Source: Mesorhizobium loti (lineage in GTDB: Bacteria; Pseudomonadota; Alphaproteobacteria; Rhizobiales; Rhizobiaceae). From it: a stretch of DNA of 64,000 nt. The DNA is taken from contig NZ_LPWA01000079.1 in assembly GCF_001510895.1 (NCBI RefSeq), positions 62,001-126,000 of the forward strand, given 5' to 3'. Shown piece after piece: positions 37,419-46,897 of this stretch. The first letter of the stretch is position 1; the number at the start of each line of letters is the position of its first letter. The position numbers were made by a program, and so were the translations under genes. The notes beneath the pieces are model-generated. The model did no database searches. It saw only the letters and a list, made by a program, of their open reading frames with translations, and had not been told where the DNA came from.

Positions 37419-37445
37419 AGGGGAGGCGGCTTTGCCGTCTCCCCT
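37419..37445 (+). promoter_or_regulatory. Hairpin between glpV and glpK
   Basis: AGGGGAG-g-CGGC and GCCG-t-CTCCCCT pair around TTT, a 12-bp stem with one G-U pair. No T run follows, so it is more likely an mRNA-stabilising or partial-termination element, as often found after binding-protein genes. Confidence 0.6.
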
Positions 37446-37472
37446 GTTGCATGAGAAGTGGAGGGATGCGGA

Positions 37473-38965
37473 ATGAGCGGTTTTGTGCTGGCCATCGACC
37501 AGGGGACGACTTCGACGCGAGCGATCCTGTTTGACGACAAGATGAAGGTCGCGGGCACGGGCCAGCAGGAATTCACGCAGCACTATCCGGCTTCCGGCTG
37601 GGTCGAGCATGACCCGGAAGACATCTGGGCAAGCGTTGTCGCGACGGTGAAGGCGGCGCTGAAGGCAGCCGGCCGCGCGGCATCGGACGTGGCGGCGATC
37701 GGCATCACCAACCAGCGCGAGACAGTCGTCATTTGGGACAAGGCGACCGGCAAGCCGATCCACAACGCCATCGTCTGGCAGGACCGCCGCACCGCGGCGC
37801 TCTGCCAAAAACTCCGGAAGGAGGGGCTGGAGAAGACATTCACGCGTAAGACCGGGCTGCTGCTTGATCCCTATTTCTCCGGCACCAAGATCGCCTGGAT
37901 GCTGGACAAGGTGAAGGGTGCGAGGAAGCGCGCTGAAAAGGGCGAACTGCTCGCCGGCACCATCGACAGTTTTCTCATCTGGCGGCTCACCGGCGGCAAG
38001 GTGCACGCCACCGACGCCACCAATGCCTCGCGCACGCTGATCTACAACATCGAGAAGAACGCCTGGGACGACGAGCTGCTGGCCATCCTGAGAATACCGG
38101 CCGCGATCCTGCCGCAGGTGAAGGACTGCGCCGATGATTTCGGCGTCACTGAAAAGAGCCTCTTCGGCGCCGGGATGAGGATACTCGGGGTCGCCGGCGA
38201 CCAGCACGCGGCGACGATCGGCCAGGCCTGCTTCGAGCCCGGCATGATGAAATCCACCTATGGCACGGGCTGCTTCGCGCTGCTCAACACCGGCGCCGAC
38301 CTGGTGCGCTCGAAGAACCGGCTCTTGACGACCATCGCCTATCGGCTGAACGGCAAGACCACCTATGCGCTGGAGGCTCGATCTTCATCGCCGGGGCCGC
38401 CGTGCAGTGGCTGCGCGACGGCATCAAGGTGATCGGCAAGGCCGAGCAGAGCGGCGCGCTTGCCGCCACCGCCGACCCGGCGCAGCAAGTCTATCTCGTG
38501 CCGGCCTTTGTCGGCCTCGGCGCGCCGCACTGGGACGCGGATGCGCGCGGCGCCATTTTTGGTCTGACCCGCAATTCGGGTCCCGCGGAATTCGCACGGG
38601 CCGCGCTGGAGTCCGTCGCCTTCCAGACGCGCGACCTGCTCGACGCGATGCGCAAGGACTGGAAAGGCGCTTCCGCCAAGACGGTGCTGCGGGTCGATGG
38701 CGGCATGGTCGCATCCGACTGGACCATGCAGCGGCTGGCCGACATCCTCGACGCGCCGGTCGATCGGCCGACGATCCTGGAGACGACCGCGCTCGGCGCT
38801 GCCTGGCTTGCCGGATCGAAAGCCGGGGTGTGGCCGAAGGCAAAGGAATTTGCCAAGACCTGGGCGCTCGACCGTCGCTTCAAGCCGGACATGGATGGCG
38901 GCACCCGCTCAGCGAAGCTGGCGGGTTGGCATGATGCTGTGCACCGGACGCTGAGCACGCACTGA
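37473..38965 (+). CDS. glpK: Glycerol kinase, with an apparent frameshift
   Basis: GlpK phosphorylates glycerol to glycerol-3-phosphate, the substrate of GlpD. The start [20 protein letters not shown], '[19 protein letters not shown]', '[14 protein letters not shown]' and '[17 protein letters not shown]' are typical of FGGY kinases. Frame is lost at base 38376: the sequence reads CTGGAGGCTCGATC where CTGGAGGGCTCGATC is expected, so one G is missing. Repaired length is 497 residues, as usual. GGAGGG precedes the ATG. It is the last gene of the glycerol operon. Confidence 0.94.
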
Positions 38966-38978
38966 AACCCATCAATGA

Positions 38979-39004
38979 GAGCCCGCGCCTTGCGATGCGG
39001 GCTC
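38979..39004 (+). terminator. Hairpin after the glycerol operon
   Basis: GAGCCCGC and GCGGGCTC pair perfectly around a ten-base loop, 13 bases past the glpK stop. It is a good candidate for the operon terminator although no T run follows. Confidence 0.55.
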
Positions 39005-39037
39005 GGTCAACGACCCTGGGTACCTACCCGGAGGTCA

Positions 39038-39487
39038 TCAGTAGGGCGAGCGGCACTCGCGCCTGCCGTAGCTGGACATATAGGTGTTGTCGGAGGGGCG
39101 GTACGTGCGATAGTGGTCCAAGCACCACTGTACATGCGCGTCGGCATAGCGGTTCTGGCTGTTGACGATCGCGCCGGTGATCAGCGCGCCGGTGGCGAAT
39201 GCGGCAAGCGGGAACCAGAAATCGCCGTGACGGCGATAGCCACGATGATATTCGCGATAGCCGCGATGGCCGTTCCAGTACATGGCACCATTGCGTTCAT
39301 ACATGCCGCTCCGGGAGCGGTTGAAACTACGGCGCTTCCTCCAATCCTGATACTGTATTGTCTGGACATTCGAGAGGTCCTGGCCTTGTGGCACATAGTT
39401 GGGCTGGGCATTGACCGGCACGATCTCCGCGGCGGCGAACGAAACCGATAAAGCGGTTGCCAGCAGACCCGATGAAATCTTGTTCAT
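39038..39487 (-). CDS. Exported BA14K-family protein
   Basis: A 149-residue protein with a signal peptide (MNKISSGLLATALSVSFAAA). The centre is rich in Arg, Tyr and Gly (for example 'GHRGYREYHRGYRRHGD'), followed by one hydrophobic helix and the BA14K C-terminal signature 'VQWCLDHYRTYRPSDNTY' and 'GRRECRSPY', with two Cys. BA14K is a Brucella immunoreactive, lectin-like family found throughout Rhizobiales. The start at 39487 is supported by GGAGAAGACC immediately before it. Confidence 0.85.
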   Translation of the reverse strand: MNKISSGLLATALSVSFAAAEIVPVNAQPNYVPQGQDLSNVQTIQYQDWRKRRSFNRSRSGMYERNGAMYWNGHRGYREYHRGYRRHGDFWFPLAAFATGALITGAIVNSQNRYADAHVQWCLDHYRTYRPSDNTYMSSYGRRECRSPY

Positions 39488-39823
39488 GGTCTTCTCCTTG
39501 AGGATGATTGCCGTCCCTTGCACAGGCAAACGGACGTGTGGTGCAATTGTTCCTCTGAACGCTACGCCGTGTTCAACGAGCTCCACCCGATGCGCCGAGC
39601 CGGTTGAGGAGCAAGACACTCATGAAAACAAAAACTTAAGCGCGTCGCATGATTCCACCCAACGCGACGCGCCGACCAAAGCGTTCTTGCCGGGACAGTG
39701 TTCGGAAGGGCCCCCCGAAGTCGCGAAAAGCAAGGTTTGCATGCCATCTTTTTTCCGGTTGACCGGCCGATGCACTCTCCCTATGTTCCGCGCAATTTCG
39801 AGGGCGGCGTTTCCTGCCCGCGG
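39488..39823. other. 336-base gap between BA14K gene and tRNA-Lys
   Basis: No gene is supported. It contains the BA14K promoter region, a perfect 9-bp stem at 39640-39672 (GCGCGTCGC/GCGACGCGC with a 15-base loop) and, at the right end, the predicted tRNA-Lys promoter. Confidence 0.6.
39759..39787 (+). promoter_or_regulatory. Predicted tRNA-Lys promoter
   Basis: TTGACC at 39759-39764, a 17-base spacer and TATGTT at 39782-39787, about 36 bases before the mature tRNA start. Good match by eye. Confidence 0.6.
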
Positions 39824-39899
39824 GAGCGCGTAGCTCAGCCGGTAGAGCAACTGACTTTTAATCAGTAGGTCATGGGTTCGAATCCCATCGCGCTCACCA
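39824..39899 (+). tRNA. tRNA-Lys (anticodon TTT)
   Basis: A complete cloverleaf of 76 bases with encoded CCA. Acceptor GAGCGCG pairs with CGCGCTC; the D arm is GCTC/GAGC; the anticodon stem ACTGA/TCAGT encloses CTTTTAA with anticodon TTT; the T arm is ATGGG-TTCGAAT-CCCAT. A is the discriminator base. Everything expected is present. Confidence 0.97.
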
Positions 39900-39999
39900 A
39901 AAACTCCATAAAATCAAGCAGTTGCGAAAGGTTGAGGCGCGTTTCTGTGTCGGTGAAATTCTGTGTCCGCACTATGTCCGAAAAATAAGGGGGCCGGTA

Positions 40000-40086
40000 A
40001 TGCCGAAAGCTATTCATGTGTTCTACGGCATCGATAGAAAGACGCCGCTTGTTAAGAGGTACGACCTCCCTCAGGCAATGTGCTGA
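40000..40086 (+). CDS. Possible 28-codon ORF or truncated gene
   Basis: The frame reads MPKAIHVFYGIDRKTP and ends DLPQAMC. AAGGGGG lies six bases before the ATG, a nearly ideal ribosome site, which is the main support. The product is short and matches nothing I know; it may be the 5' remnant of a gene truncated downstream of the tRNA. Confidence 0.25.
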   Translation: MPKAIHVFYGIDRKTPLVKRYDLPQAMC

Positions 40087-40092
40087 TCCAGG

Positions 40093-41061
40093 CTACCGGA
40101 GATGGGAGCGACGATCCAATTCGGTTAGACCCCAAGACAAGTGCCGGTCGCGGCTAGCGAGTCCGTCCGGGTCAGTCTGAGACAATTTCGTAGTGAAGAA
40201 CCTGGCGTCGCCGAGGGACGGCCTCAGTCCCGGCGAGATGACGCCGGAGCCGAGGAGGAGAATATCTTCGCGGCGCACGAATACTTCCTGGCCGGGCCCC
40301 ATCGACACAAATGTGCCCGACGAGCTTCGCTCGATAAGCCTGGCCTTGCCATTCGAAATGGTGAAGGTCGCGTGGTGCCTTGAGACCCAGGGCCGCTCGA
40401 CGACAATATTGCATTCCGGAGATCGGCCGATGGTCACGAATTCGTTGTTTCGGCAGGATCGCAACTGATCTCCATAGCGGATGACCAGATTGATCTGCCG
40501 CAGCGGAGCGGGGCGCCTGTCGATAATGGTGCCCCGGCTGGCGATATGCGTACTGAAGGCCCCGTCGTCGCTCCCAAGGGTATAGACATCGAAGAGTTCC
40601 CGCTTTCCCTTGAAGGCCATTTTGTCGAGGAGCCGCAAGGCACTGCGGCTGTCCGCGGAAAGGGCTTCGAAGAAGCTCTGGCTGATTAGCACCTCCCCTG
40701 GGTTGGCCGTGGTGGACAGCCTTGCGGTGACATTGACAACGTCGCCGAATACCGCGCCCCGCGCGCGAATAACCGCCCCGAAATGCAATCCGATCCGGGC
40801 GCGCAAGGGCCCTTTCGTCAGTTGACTGCTGATTTGGCAGACGGCCTTCAGCGCCGCCTCCGCGCTTTCGAACAGGCTGAGTACGTCATCGCCCTTCGAG
40901 TAAATGAAATCACCGCCGTGCCGGGCGACGATCTCGCGCATCGCGTCCAGGCAATCCGAGACCTGCTGCAGAGCGGCATCGTCGCCAATGCGCTCATAGA
41001 GGGTCGTGCTGCCCACGACATCAGCTAAGAGCACTGCGGCCAGAACTGTTTCCTGATCCAT
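40093..41061 (-). CDS. Class III adenylate/guanylate cyclase with FHA domain
   Basis: A 322-residue protein. The cyclase domain (residues 1 to about 170) has the first metal Asp in 'LLADVVGSTTLYERIGD', the second in 'IYSKGDDVLSLF' together with the substrate Lys, and the transition-state pair in 'FGDVVNVTARLS'. A C-terminal FHA domain (about 210-295) shows 'VTIGRSPECNIVV', 'SRHHATF' and 'SSSGTFV', which bind phosphothreonine. It would thus make cAMP or cGMP under control of a kinase signal. The ATG at 41061 begins at the cyclase domain; an upstream in-frame ATG would add a meaningless leader. Confidence 0.88.
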   Translation of the reverse strand: MDQETVLAAVLLADVVGSTTLYERIGDDAALQQVSDCLDAMREIVARHGGDFIYSKGDDVLSLFESAEAALKAVCQISSQLTKGPLRARIGLHFGAVIRARGAVFGDVVNVTARLSTTANPGEVLISQSFFEALSADSRSALRLLDKMAFKGKRELFDVYTLGSDDGAFSTHIASRGTIIDRRPAPLRQINLVIRYGDQLRSCRNNEFVTIGRSPECNIVVERPWVSRHHATFTISNGKARLIERSSSGTFVSMGPGQEVFVRREDILLLGSGVISPGLRPSLGDARFFTTKLSQTDPDGLASRDRHLSWGLTELDRRSHLR

Positions 41062-41436
41062 CGATCTCGTATCCGCGCCGAGAGCGCAGTGAATATAACA
41101 CACCAAAGTTGCCTTTAACCTATCTACTTGCGCGCCTGGGGGCGGGGCGGTGGCTTCGGCGCGATCGTGTTGGACGGACAGGCGTCTGCTTTCACTCATC
41201 GCTCCAAACCACACGCTTCTCCCACCGGATCTGCACTAGGCGCCGGAAACGGATTGTGTGGGCCTGCTCTCCTGTTGAAGAAATTCAACGAGAATTATGG
41301 TCGCCGGCGATCGGCAAGGCCATCCGAAGTGGTTGTTTACGCTGGCGCGGGAAGCCGGCTTGCATGGGCAGAACGGTTGCGCGATGCTGCCGTTGGGGAG
41401 TGGTGTTCGCAATGTCGATTCTGTGAAAGCACCACT
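41062..41436. other. 375-base divergent control region
   Basis: It lies between the cyclase-FHA and J-domain genes, which point away from each other. No gene is supported. The only clear structure is GTTGAA-GAAA-TTCAAC at 41274-41289. Base composition is less GC-rich than in flanking core genes. Confidence 0.5.
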
Positions 41437-41976
41437 ATGTTCATTGATTACTACGAACTTTTGGAAATCAGTCCGAACGCGAATTCGGAAACGATTGAAC
41501 GGATATTTCGTTATTTTGCCATGCGCTACCATCCCGATAATAGGGATACGGGCGATGAATCACGTTTCAGCGAAATCGTGGAAGCCCATAATACGCTCAA
41601 AGATCCGGTCAAGCGCGCGCAATACGACGTCCAGTATAAAGACCATTTGAGCCTTCGCCGCGAGCTCGCCGAGGAAGCGAGCAACACCAAAGGGCTTGAA
41701 CGGGACATCGTCATTCAGGCCAAACTGCTGTCGCTTCTCTATGTAAAACGCCGGCAGGACGTCAACAATCCCGGCATTGGCGATGAAGAGCTCGAGCGCC
41801 TGTCAAGCTGTCCGCGAGAACATCTGGAGTTTCATCTCTGGTATCTGAAAGCAAAGGGCTGGATAGCGCGGATCGAAAACGGGATGTTCGCCATCACCGT
41901 GGAAGGCATCGATCACGCCAATTCCGAACATCGTCGTGAAACCGCCGCGACGAGGCTGCTCGACCATACAAGCTGA
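41437..41976 (+). CDS. J-domain protein with C-terminal helical domain
   Basis: A 179-residue protein with an N-terminal J domain (residues 1-70: MFIDYYELLEISPNANSET, 'YHPDNRD' with the intact HPD, 'KDPVKRAQYDVQYK'). The remaining 100 residues form a predicted helical/winged segment 'LYVKRRQDVNNPGIGDEELE' and 'LEFHLWYLKAKGWIARIENG' that looks like a small DNA- or protein-binding domain. It would stimulate a DnaK-type chaperone and bring a specific client. There is no Gly/Phe or zinc region, so it is not a general DnaJ. It faces away from the cyclase-FHA gene. Confidence 0.8.
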   Translation: MFIDYYELLEISPNANSETIERIFRYFAMRYHPDNRDTGDESRFSEIVEAHNTLKDPVKRAQYDVQYKDHLSLRRELAEEASNTKGLERDIVIQAKLLSLLYVKRRQDVNNPGIGDEELERLSSCPREHLEFHLWYLKAKGWIARIENGMFAITVEGIDHANSEHRRETAATRLLDHTS

Positions 41977-42149
41977 GGTGCTGTCGTGGTTCCCGCTTTG
42001 CAGTTGCCCTCGCATTAGCGATCGCTTTTGTTCAAATCTGGCCGGGGCCATAGTTGCCTTGCGAGGAAGATCGATCGGTGTGGGCAGGTCGCAGGGGTTT
42101 TCACGCAACCCGGCAACTGCGTGCAGAGGGGCGCCTAGGGGGAGGGCAA

Positions 42150-42323
42150 ATGTCCGAGAAAAAGGTGATCGCGGTCAAAGACTGGACCTGTGCGATGAGC
42201 GACGAAACTGGCCGCGTGGCCTTGACGGTTACCCCGACCGACGGCGAGCCGATACTGGTCTTGATGACCATCTTTCAGGCGGCAAAGATGGGACGCGAGC
42301 TGCAGTCGCCAAAGCGCGCATAG
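42150..42323 (+). CDS. 57-residue hypothetical protein
   Basis: The frame starts MSEKKVIAVKDWTCAMSDET and ends MGRELQSPKRA, with a central strand-like block 'VALTVTPTDGEPILVLMTIF'. A strong GGGGGAGGG site five bases upstream fixes the start. No family is recognised. It lies in the accessory gene group after the tRNA. Confidence 0.6.
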   Translation: MSEKKVIAVKDWTCAMSDETGRVALTVTPTDGEPILVLMTIFQAAKMGRELQSPKRA

Positions 42324-42658
42324 CTAGCTATCCTGTAAAAGGATTTCCGATGCGCCTAAAGGCGCCCGCGGGACCGACGCTCGCAACAACGATGATTCTC
42401 CTGCCGGAGAATGGGCTTGGACAATTGGCGTTACGACACTCGCTCTGAACGGTGGCGCAAGAATGCGGCGCGCGGCCACCGATGGCGCCCGTCCCGCAAT
42501 GCAGTGACATGGGCGCTGATTTTAATAGCAATTTCGCTCTTTTCCGCCCTGATAGCGATGAAGGCTTGGGCCTGATCTGCACGTCCGGAGCGGCAGCCCC
42601 AACCTTGTGGCCCGACTGGGTGATGGTTAAAGTCGACCTTCCCGAAGGAGGCTCGCAT
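42324..42658. other. 335-base gap before the membrane protein gene
   Basis: No gene is supported. A small GCGCC-TAAA-GGCGC stem lies at 42352-42365. The rest is presumably the leader of the membrane protein gene. Confidence 0.5.
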
Positions 42659-43801
42659 ATGGCACTTGACCTTTCGGTAGATGCTTCGGCTCCGAAGGCG
42701 GCGGCACCAGGCAAATATCTCTTCGGCCCTGTCGTCGACTTCCTCATGCTCGGCGGCAGCGCGTTTCTGATCCTGCCAATTCTGTTTCTTGTGCCGCTCG
42801 AGTACGAAGGTCTCGTCGCCGCGACGATGGTCGTCGTCGCCTATCTGGTGAACTATCCCCACTTCGCCCATTCGTACCAGATTTTCTACCGCAATTTCGG
42901 GCGCAAGGTGAGCGGGAACGGGTACGACAGGAGCCTGCAGCTTCGCTACATTCTCGCGGGTATCGTCGTTCCCCTGATCATGGCCGCGTTCTTTGCGTAT
43001 GGCGCGGCAACGGCGAATACCAGGCTACTTGGCTACGCGGCCAACGCGATGTTCTTCTTCGTGGGCTGGCACTACGTCAAGCAAGGCTACGGCATGCTGA
43101 TGGTGGACGCCGTGCTGAAGCGCAAATTCTTCGACGATCGGGACAAGAAGATACTGCTGGTCAACAGCTATGCCGTGTGGATCCTGGCATGGCTCCAGAC
43201 GAACACCGCTGTCACCCAGGGAAAATATTACGGCCTGGAATACTACACATTCGCGGCTCCTTCCTGGATCGCCAACATTGCCATGCTGGCTGCCGTTGCG
43301 TCCACGGCGGCCACGATTCTGATGCTGATCAACCGCTGGCGAAGAAACGGCCGCGCCCTGCCGTATAACGGCATCGTGGCCTATGTCGCGTCGCTCTATC
43401 TCTGGATCCTGATTGCGAGGATAAATCCGCTCTGGCTGCTTGTGGTGCCGGCGCTCCACTCGCTGCAGTACCTGGCCGTGGTCTGGCGCTACCAGACCAA
43501 TGTCGAGCGCGACGGCCAGGATGCCGCAACAAATCCGAAACCGGAGATTCTATCCGTTCTTGGCCCCCTCTACCGGCTGCGGGTCCTGGGATTCATCGTC
43601 GGAGGGGCCGCGCTGGGATATCTCGGTTTCTGGCTGATCCCGTTCGTGATGACCGCCTTGATCCCTTACGACAAGGCGGTCCTCGGATCCTCGCTGTTCT
43701 TCTTCATCGTGCTGATCTTCATCAACGTGCACCACTATTTCCTGGACAATGTGATGTGGCGCCGCGGCAATCCGGAAGTGTCCAAATATCTGTTCCGCTA
43801 G
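42659..43801 (+). CDS. Polytopic membrane protein with intramembrane His motifs
   Basis: A 380-residue protein with about nine hydrophobic segments. Histidines recur at helix ends in what look like conserved positions: 'NYPHFAHSYQIFYRNFG' (near 63), 'VGWHYVKQGYGMLMVD' (near 138), 'ALHSLQYLAVVWRYQ' (near 265) and 'NVHHYFLDNVMWRRG' (near 358). This recalls diiron or heme membrane enzymes, but I recognise no named family. The start at 42659 is given by AAGGAGG eight bases upstream. It ends the accessory group that begins after tRNA-Lys, just before dprA on the other strand. Confidence 0.75.
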   Translation: MALDLSVDASAPKAAAPGKYLFGPVVDFLMLGGSAFLILPILFLVPLEYEGLVAATMVVVAYLVNYPHFAHSYQIFYRNFGRKVSGNGYDRSLQLRYILAGIVVPLIMAAFFAYGAATANTRLLGYAANAMFFFVGWHYVKQGYGMLMVDAVLKRKFFDDRDKKILLVNSYAVWILAWLQTNTAVTQGKYYGLEYYTFAAPSWIANIAMLAAVASTAATILMLINRWRRNGRALPYNGIVAYVASLYLWILIARINPLWLLVVPALHSLQYLAVVWRYQTNVERDGQDAATNPKPEILSVLGPLYRLRVLGFIVGGAALGYLGFWLIPFVMTALIPYDKAVLGSSLFFFIVLIFINVHHYFLDNVMWRRGNPEVSKYLFR

Positions 43802-43809
43802 GGCAAAAT

Positions 43810-44945
43810 TCAGGAACGTCCGAAGACCAGCGACACATTCCCACCCGCATGGCGCTCGAGCCGGCCGGCAAGGTCGAGCTCCAGTAGCACCATCGCGATC
43901 TGCGCCGCGCTTAAGCCCGTGTGGCGGATGATCTCGTCCACGCCGACGGGCGTCGGCCCGAGCGCCTCCACCACGTCAGCCCGCTCGTTTTCGCCAGGCG
44001 GCGGCATTGCCGACAGGTCGGGTGCTTCTGCGAGCGGCGTGGCGCGAGGAGCGCGGACACCAGCGAGCGGCGCCAGCGCGCCCAAAATATCGGCCGCTTC
44101 GGTGACGAGCGTGGCGCCGTCCTTGAGCAGGGCGTTGCAGCCGGCGGCGCGCGGGTCGAGCGGCGAGCCCGGCACGGCGAAGACCAGCCTGCCCATCTCG
44201 TTGGCGAGGCGGGCGCTGATCAGCGAGCCTGAGCGTTGCGCGGCCTCGACCACGACCAGCCCGAGCGCCATGCCGGCAACCAGGCGGTTGCGGCGCGGAA
44301 AATCCTGCGCGCGCGGCTGCCAGCCGAACGGCATTTCCGAAACGATAGCGCTGCCGCGTTCGGCGATGTCTTCGCACAGTTGGGCGTTTTCGGGTGGGTA
44401 GGGGACATCGAGACCGCCGGCCAGCACGCCGACGGTGCCGGTCGAAAGACTGCTTGATGCGCCGCCGTGTCGATGCCGCGCGCCAGGCCGGAGACGATGG
44501 CGTAACCGTCACGGCCGAGGTCTCCCGCCAGCATGCGCGCCATCTTGATACCGGCGAGCGAGGCGTTGCGGGCGCCGACGATCGCCACCGCCGGCAGGCG
44601 GAACACGGCGCCTTCACCTTTCACCGCCAGCAGCGGCGGCGGGTTGTCCATGGTTTTCAGCATTGACGGATAGTCGGCCTCGCCGATGCCGACGAAGCGG
44701 GCGCCGGCGCGGCGCGCAGCCTCCAACTCAGCCTCGGCTTCGGCGATGCTTGGAATACGCGCAATTCGGTTCGCGCCACCCGAAATCATCAGTTCGGGCA
44801 ACATTTCGAGCGCGGCTTCGGCCGAGCCGAAGCGGTTGATCAGTTCGCGGAAAGAGGCGGGACCGACACTGGGCGTGCGGATCAGGCGAAGCCAACTCAG
44901 CCGCTGCCGGTCGCTGAGGCGCGGGCCGGCGGCCGGCGCGCTCAT
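43810..44945 (-). CDS. dprA: DNA processing protein DprA, with an apparent frameshift
   Basis: DprA loads RecA on incoming single-stranded DNA. The N-terminal SAM-like part ([20 protein letters not shown]) precedes a Rossmann-like domain with '[13 protein letters not shown]', '[14 protein letters not shown]', '[16 protein letters not shown]' and '[12 protein letters not shown]'; a C-terminal winged helix ends at '[10 protein letters not shown]'. Frame is lost at base 44448, where the coding strand reads CAGTCTTTCG for CAGT-C-CTTTCG. Repaired length is 378 residues. The ATG overlaps the plsY stop by four bases, a common gene pair in this class. Confidence 0.92.
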
Positions 44946-45523
44946 CCCTTCGCCCCGATCTTGCCCTCGGTGCCGGCGAGAAGCCGCGAGATGTTGGCGC
45001 GATGCTTGATGAAGACGATCAGGCTCATCAGCGCGAAGAGGCCGGCAATCTGTGGCGTGCTGATGAAATAGAGCGCGATCGGCACCACGACCGCAGCCAC
45101 CAGCGCCGCCAAGGAGGAGTAGCGGAACAGGAAAGCCGTGGCGAGCCAGACCACGGCGAAGACAAGCATGCCCTGCCAGGCAAGGCCGAGCAGCACGCCG
45201 AGATAGGTGGCCACGCCTTTGCCGCCCTTGAAGCCTAGCCAGACCGGGAAGAGATGGCCAAGGAAGGCGGCGAAGCCGGCGAGAAGCCCGAACTCCGGCG
45301 AAAAATGTCCGGCAATCAGCGCCGCCGCCGTGCCTTTGAGCGCATCAAGCAGCAGCGTCGCGGCGGCGAGCCCCTTGTTGCCGGTACGCAGAACATTGGT
45401 CGCGCCGATATTGCCGGAGCCGATCTGGCGCACGTCGCCAAGACCGGCCGCGCGGGTGATCAGCAGGCCGAACGGGATCGAGCCGAGCAGGTAACCGAAG
45501 ATCAGTGCGAGCCCGTAACCCAT
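44942..45523 (-). CDS. plsY: Glycerol-3-phosphate acyltransferase PlsY
   Basis: A 193-residue, five-helix membrane enzyme that adds an acyl group from acyl phosphate to glycerol-3-phosphate, the first step of phospholipid synthesis. Catalytic motifs are '[12 protein letters not shown]', '[18 protein letters not shown]' and, near the end, '[14 protein letters not shown]'. The ATG at 45523 was preferred to one four codons earlier because GGGGGAAACA lies directly before it. The next gene, dprA, overlaps by four bases. Confidence 0.94.
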   Translation of the reverse strand: MGYGLALIFGYLLGSIPFGLLITRAAGLGDVRQIGSGNIGATNVLRTGNKGLAAATLLLDALKGTAAALIAGHFSPEFGLLAGFAAFLGHLFPVWLGFKGGKGVATYLGVLLGLAWQGMLVFAVVWLATAFLFRYSSLAALVAAVVVPIALYFISTPQIAGLFALMSLIVFIKHRANISRLLAGTEGKIGAKG

Positions 45524-45610
45524 TGTTTCCCCCATAAATTCCGCAATCGGGTTTGCGGGAATGTGTCGAGATTCAGGTCAGGCCGGCATCACCTGAATCT
45601 CGATACATTC

Positions 45611-46897
45611 CTAGGCCGAAAACACTGTGCGGCCCGCGACCATGGTTTGCAAGACCTTGCCCTGAAGGCGCGCGCCTTCGAAGCATGTGTTCTTGGAACG
45701 TGAGCGCAAGCCGCTTTCGCTGACGATCCATGGCTCGTCGAGATCGACCACGGCGAGATCGGCCGCGGCACCGGGCTTCAGCGTGCCGCCGGGCAGGCCG
45801 AACAATCTTGCCGGCGCGGTCGAAAGCGTCTCGACCAGCCGAAGCAGTGGCACGTCGCCATTGTGGTAAAGCCGCAGCGCCGCGCCAAGCAGCGTCTCCA
45901 GCCCGATCGCGCCGGCGGCGGCATCGGCGAAAGGCAGGCGCTTGGTGTCGACATCCTGCGGGTCGTGCGAGGAGACGATGATGTCGATGGTGCCGTCCTT
46001 GATCGCCTCGATCATCGCCAGCCGGTCGTCCTCGGCACGCAAGGGCGGGGTCAGCCGGAAGAAGGTTCGGTATTCGCCGACATCGTTCTCGTTGAGCGAC
46101 AGGTTGTGGATGGCGACTCCCGCCGTGACATTGGCGCCGTCCGTCCTTGCCCGGCCCACCGCTCCAACCGCCATCGCGGTCGAGATCTTGGCGGCGTGAT
46201 AGGCGCCGCCCGTCAGCCGCGCGAGCGCCAGGTCACGCTCCAGCGGGATGAGCTCGGCCTCGCGCGGAATGCCGGAAAGGCCGAGCCAGCTCGCATAAAG
46301 CCCTTCGTTCATCACGCCGGCCGAGGCGAGGTCGGCGTCTTGCGTCTCATGCGCGATCACGCCGCCGAAATCGCGCGCGTAAGTCAGCGCGCGGCGCATG
46401 ACCAGCGCATTGGCGATCGTGTGGCGACCATCGGTGAAGGCGACGGCGCCGGCTTCGCGCAGCAGGCCGAATTCCGTCATCTCGCGGCCGTCGAGGCCTT
46501 TGGTGATCGCCGCCGCCGGAAAAATGTTGACGCTCGCCGTGTCTTTTGCCGTGCGCAGCACGAACTCGACCAGCGCCACATTGTCGATCACCGGATTGGT
46601 GTCGGGCATCATGACGATGGAGGTGACGCCGCCGGCCGCTGCCGCGACGCTTGCCGAGGCGATCGTCTCGCGATGCTCGCCGCCGGGCTCGCCGATGAAG
46701 ACGCGGGCATCGATAAGGCCCGGGATGATCGTCTTGCCGGCGCAGTCGATGACAACAGCGCCTTCAGGCGCCCCCTGGTTCAGCGCCGCCTTGCCGGCGG
46801 CGGCGATCTTGCGGCCGTCGACTATGACGGTGCCGATCTCGTCGATGCCGCGCGAGGGGTCGACGATGTGGGCCTTGCTGAGGACCGTTGTGCTCAT
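45611..46897 (-). CDS. Dihydroorotase-like protein without zinc ligands (PyrC')
   Basis: A 428-residue amidohydrolase-fold protein of the dihydroorotase type I family, but the catalytic residues are gone. Where active enzymes have DxHxHxRDPG this reads [10 protein letters not shown] (residues 63-72), losing both His and the Arg; TDHAPH near the end is replaced by SSHDPQ and HVSTA by AKISTA. Non-catalytic dihydroorotases of this kind (called PyrC' or pDHO) are known structural partners of PyrB in Pseudomonas. It overlaps pyrB by four bases, which fits such a complex. An active PyrC must lie elsewhere in the genome. Confidence 0.9.
   Translation of the reverse strand: MSTTVLSKAHIVDPSRGIDEIGTVIVDGRKIAAAGKAALNQGAPEGAVVIDCAGKTIIPGLIDARVFIGEPGGEHRETIASASVAAAAGGVTSIVMMPDTNPVIDNVALVEFVLRTAKDTASVNIFPAAAITKGLDGREMTEFGLLREAGAVAFTDGRHTIANALVMRRALTYARDFGGVIAHETQDADLASAGVMNEGLYASWLGLSGIPREAELIPLERDLALARLTGGAYHAAKISTAMAVGAVGRARTDGANVTAGVAIHNLSLNENDVGEYRTFFRLTPPLRAEDDRLAMIEAIKDGTIDIIVSSHDPQDVDTKRLPFADAAAGAIGLETLLGAALRLYHNGDVPLLRLVETLSTAPARLFGLPGGTLKPGAAADLAVVDLDEPWIVSESGLRSRSKNTCFEGARLQGKVLQTMVAGRTVFSA

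Noticed and set aside
42351..42449. 32-codon ORF before the membrane gene
   Set aside because: It has no ribosome site, no domain and a random-looking composition.
39824..43801. Active integrative element at tRNA-Lys
   Set aside because: No integrase, relaxase or transposase gene and no direct repeat of the tRNA 3' end were found, so only an old insertion is suggested.
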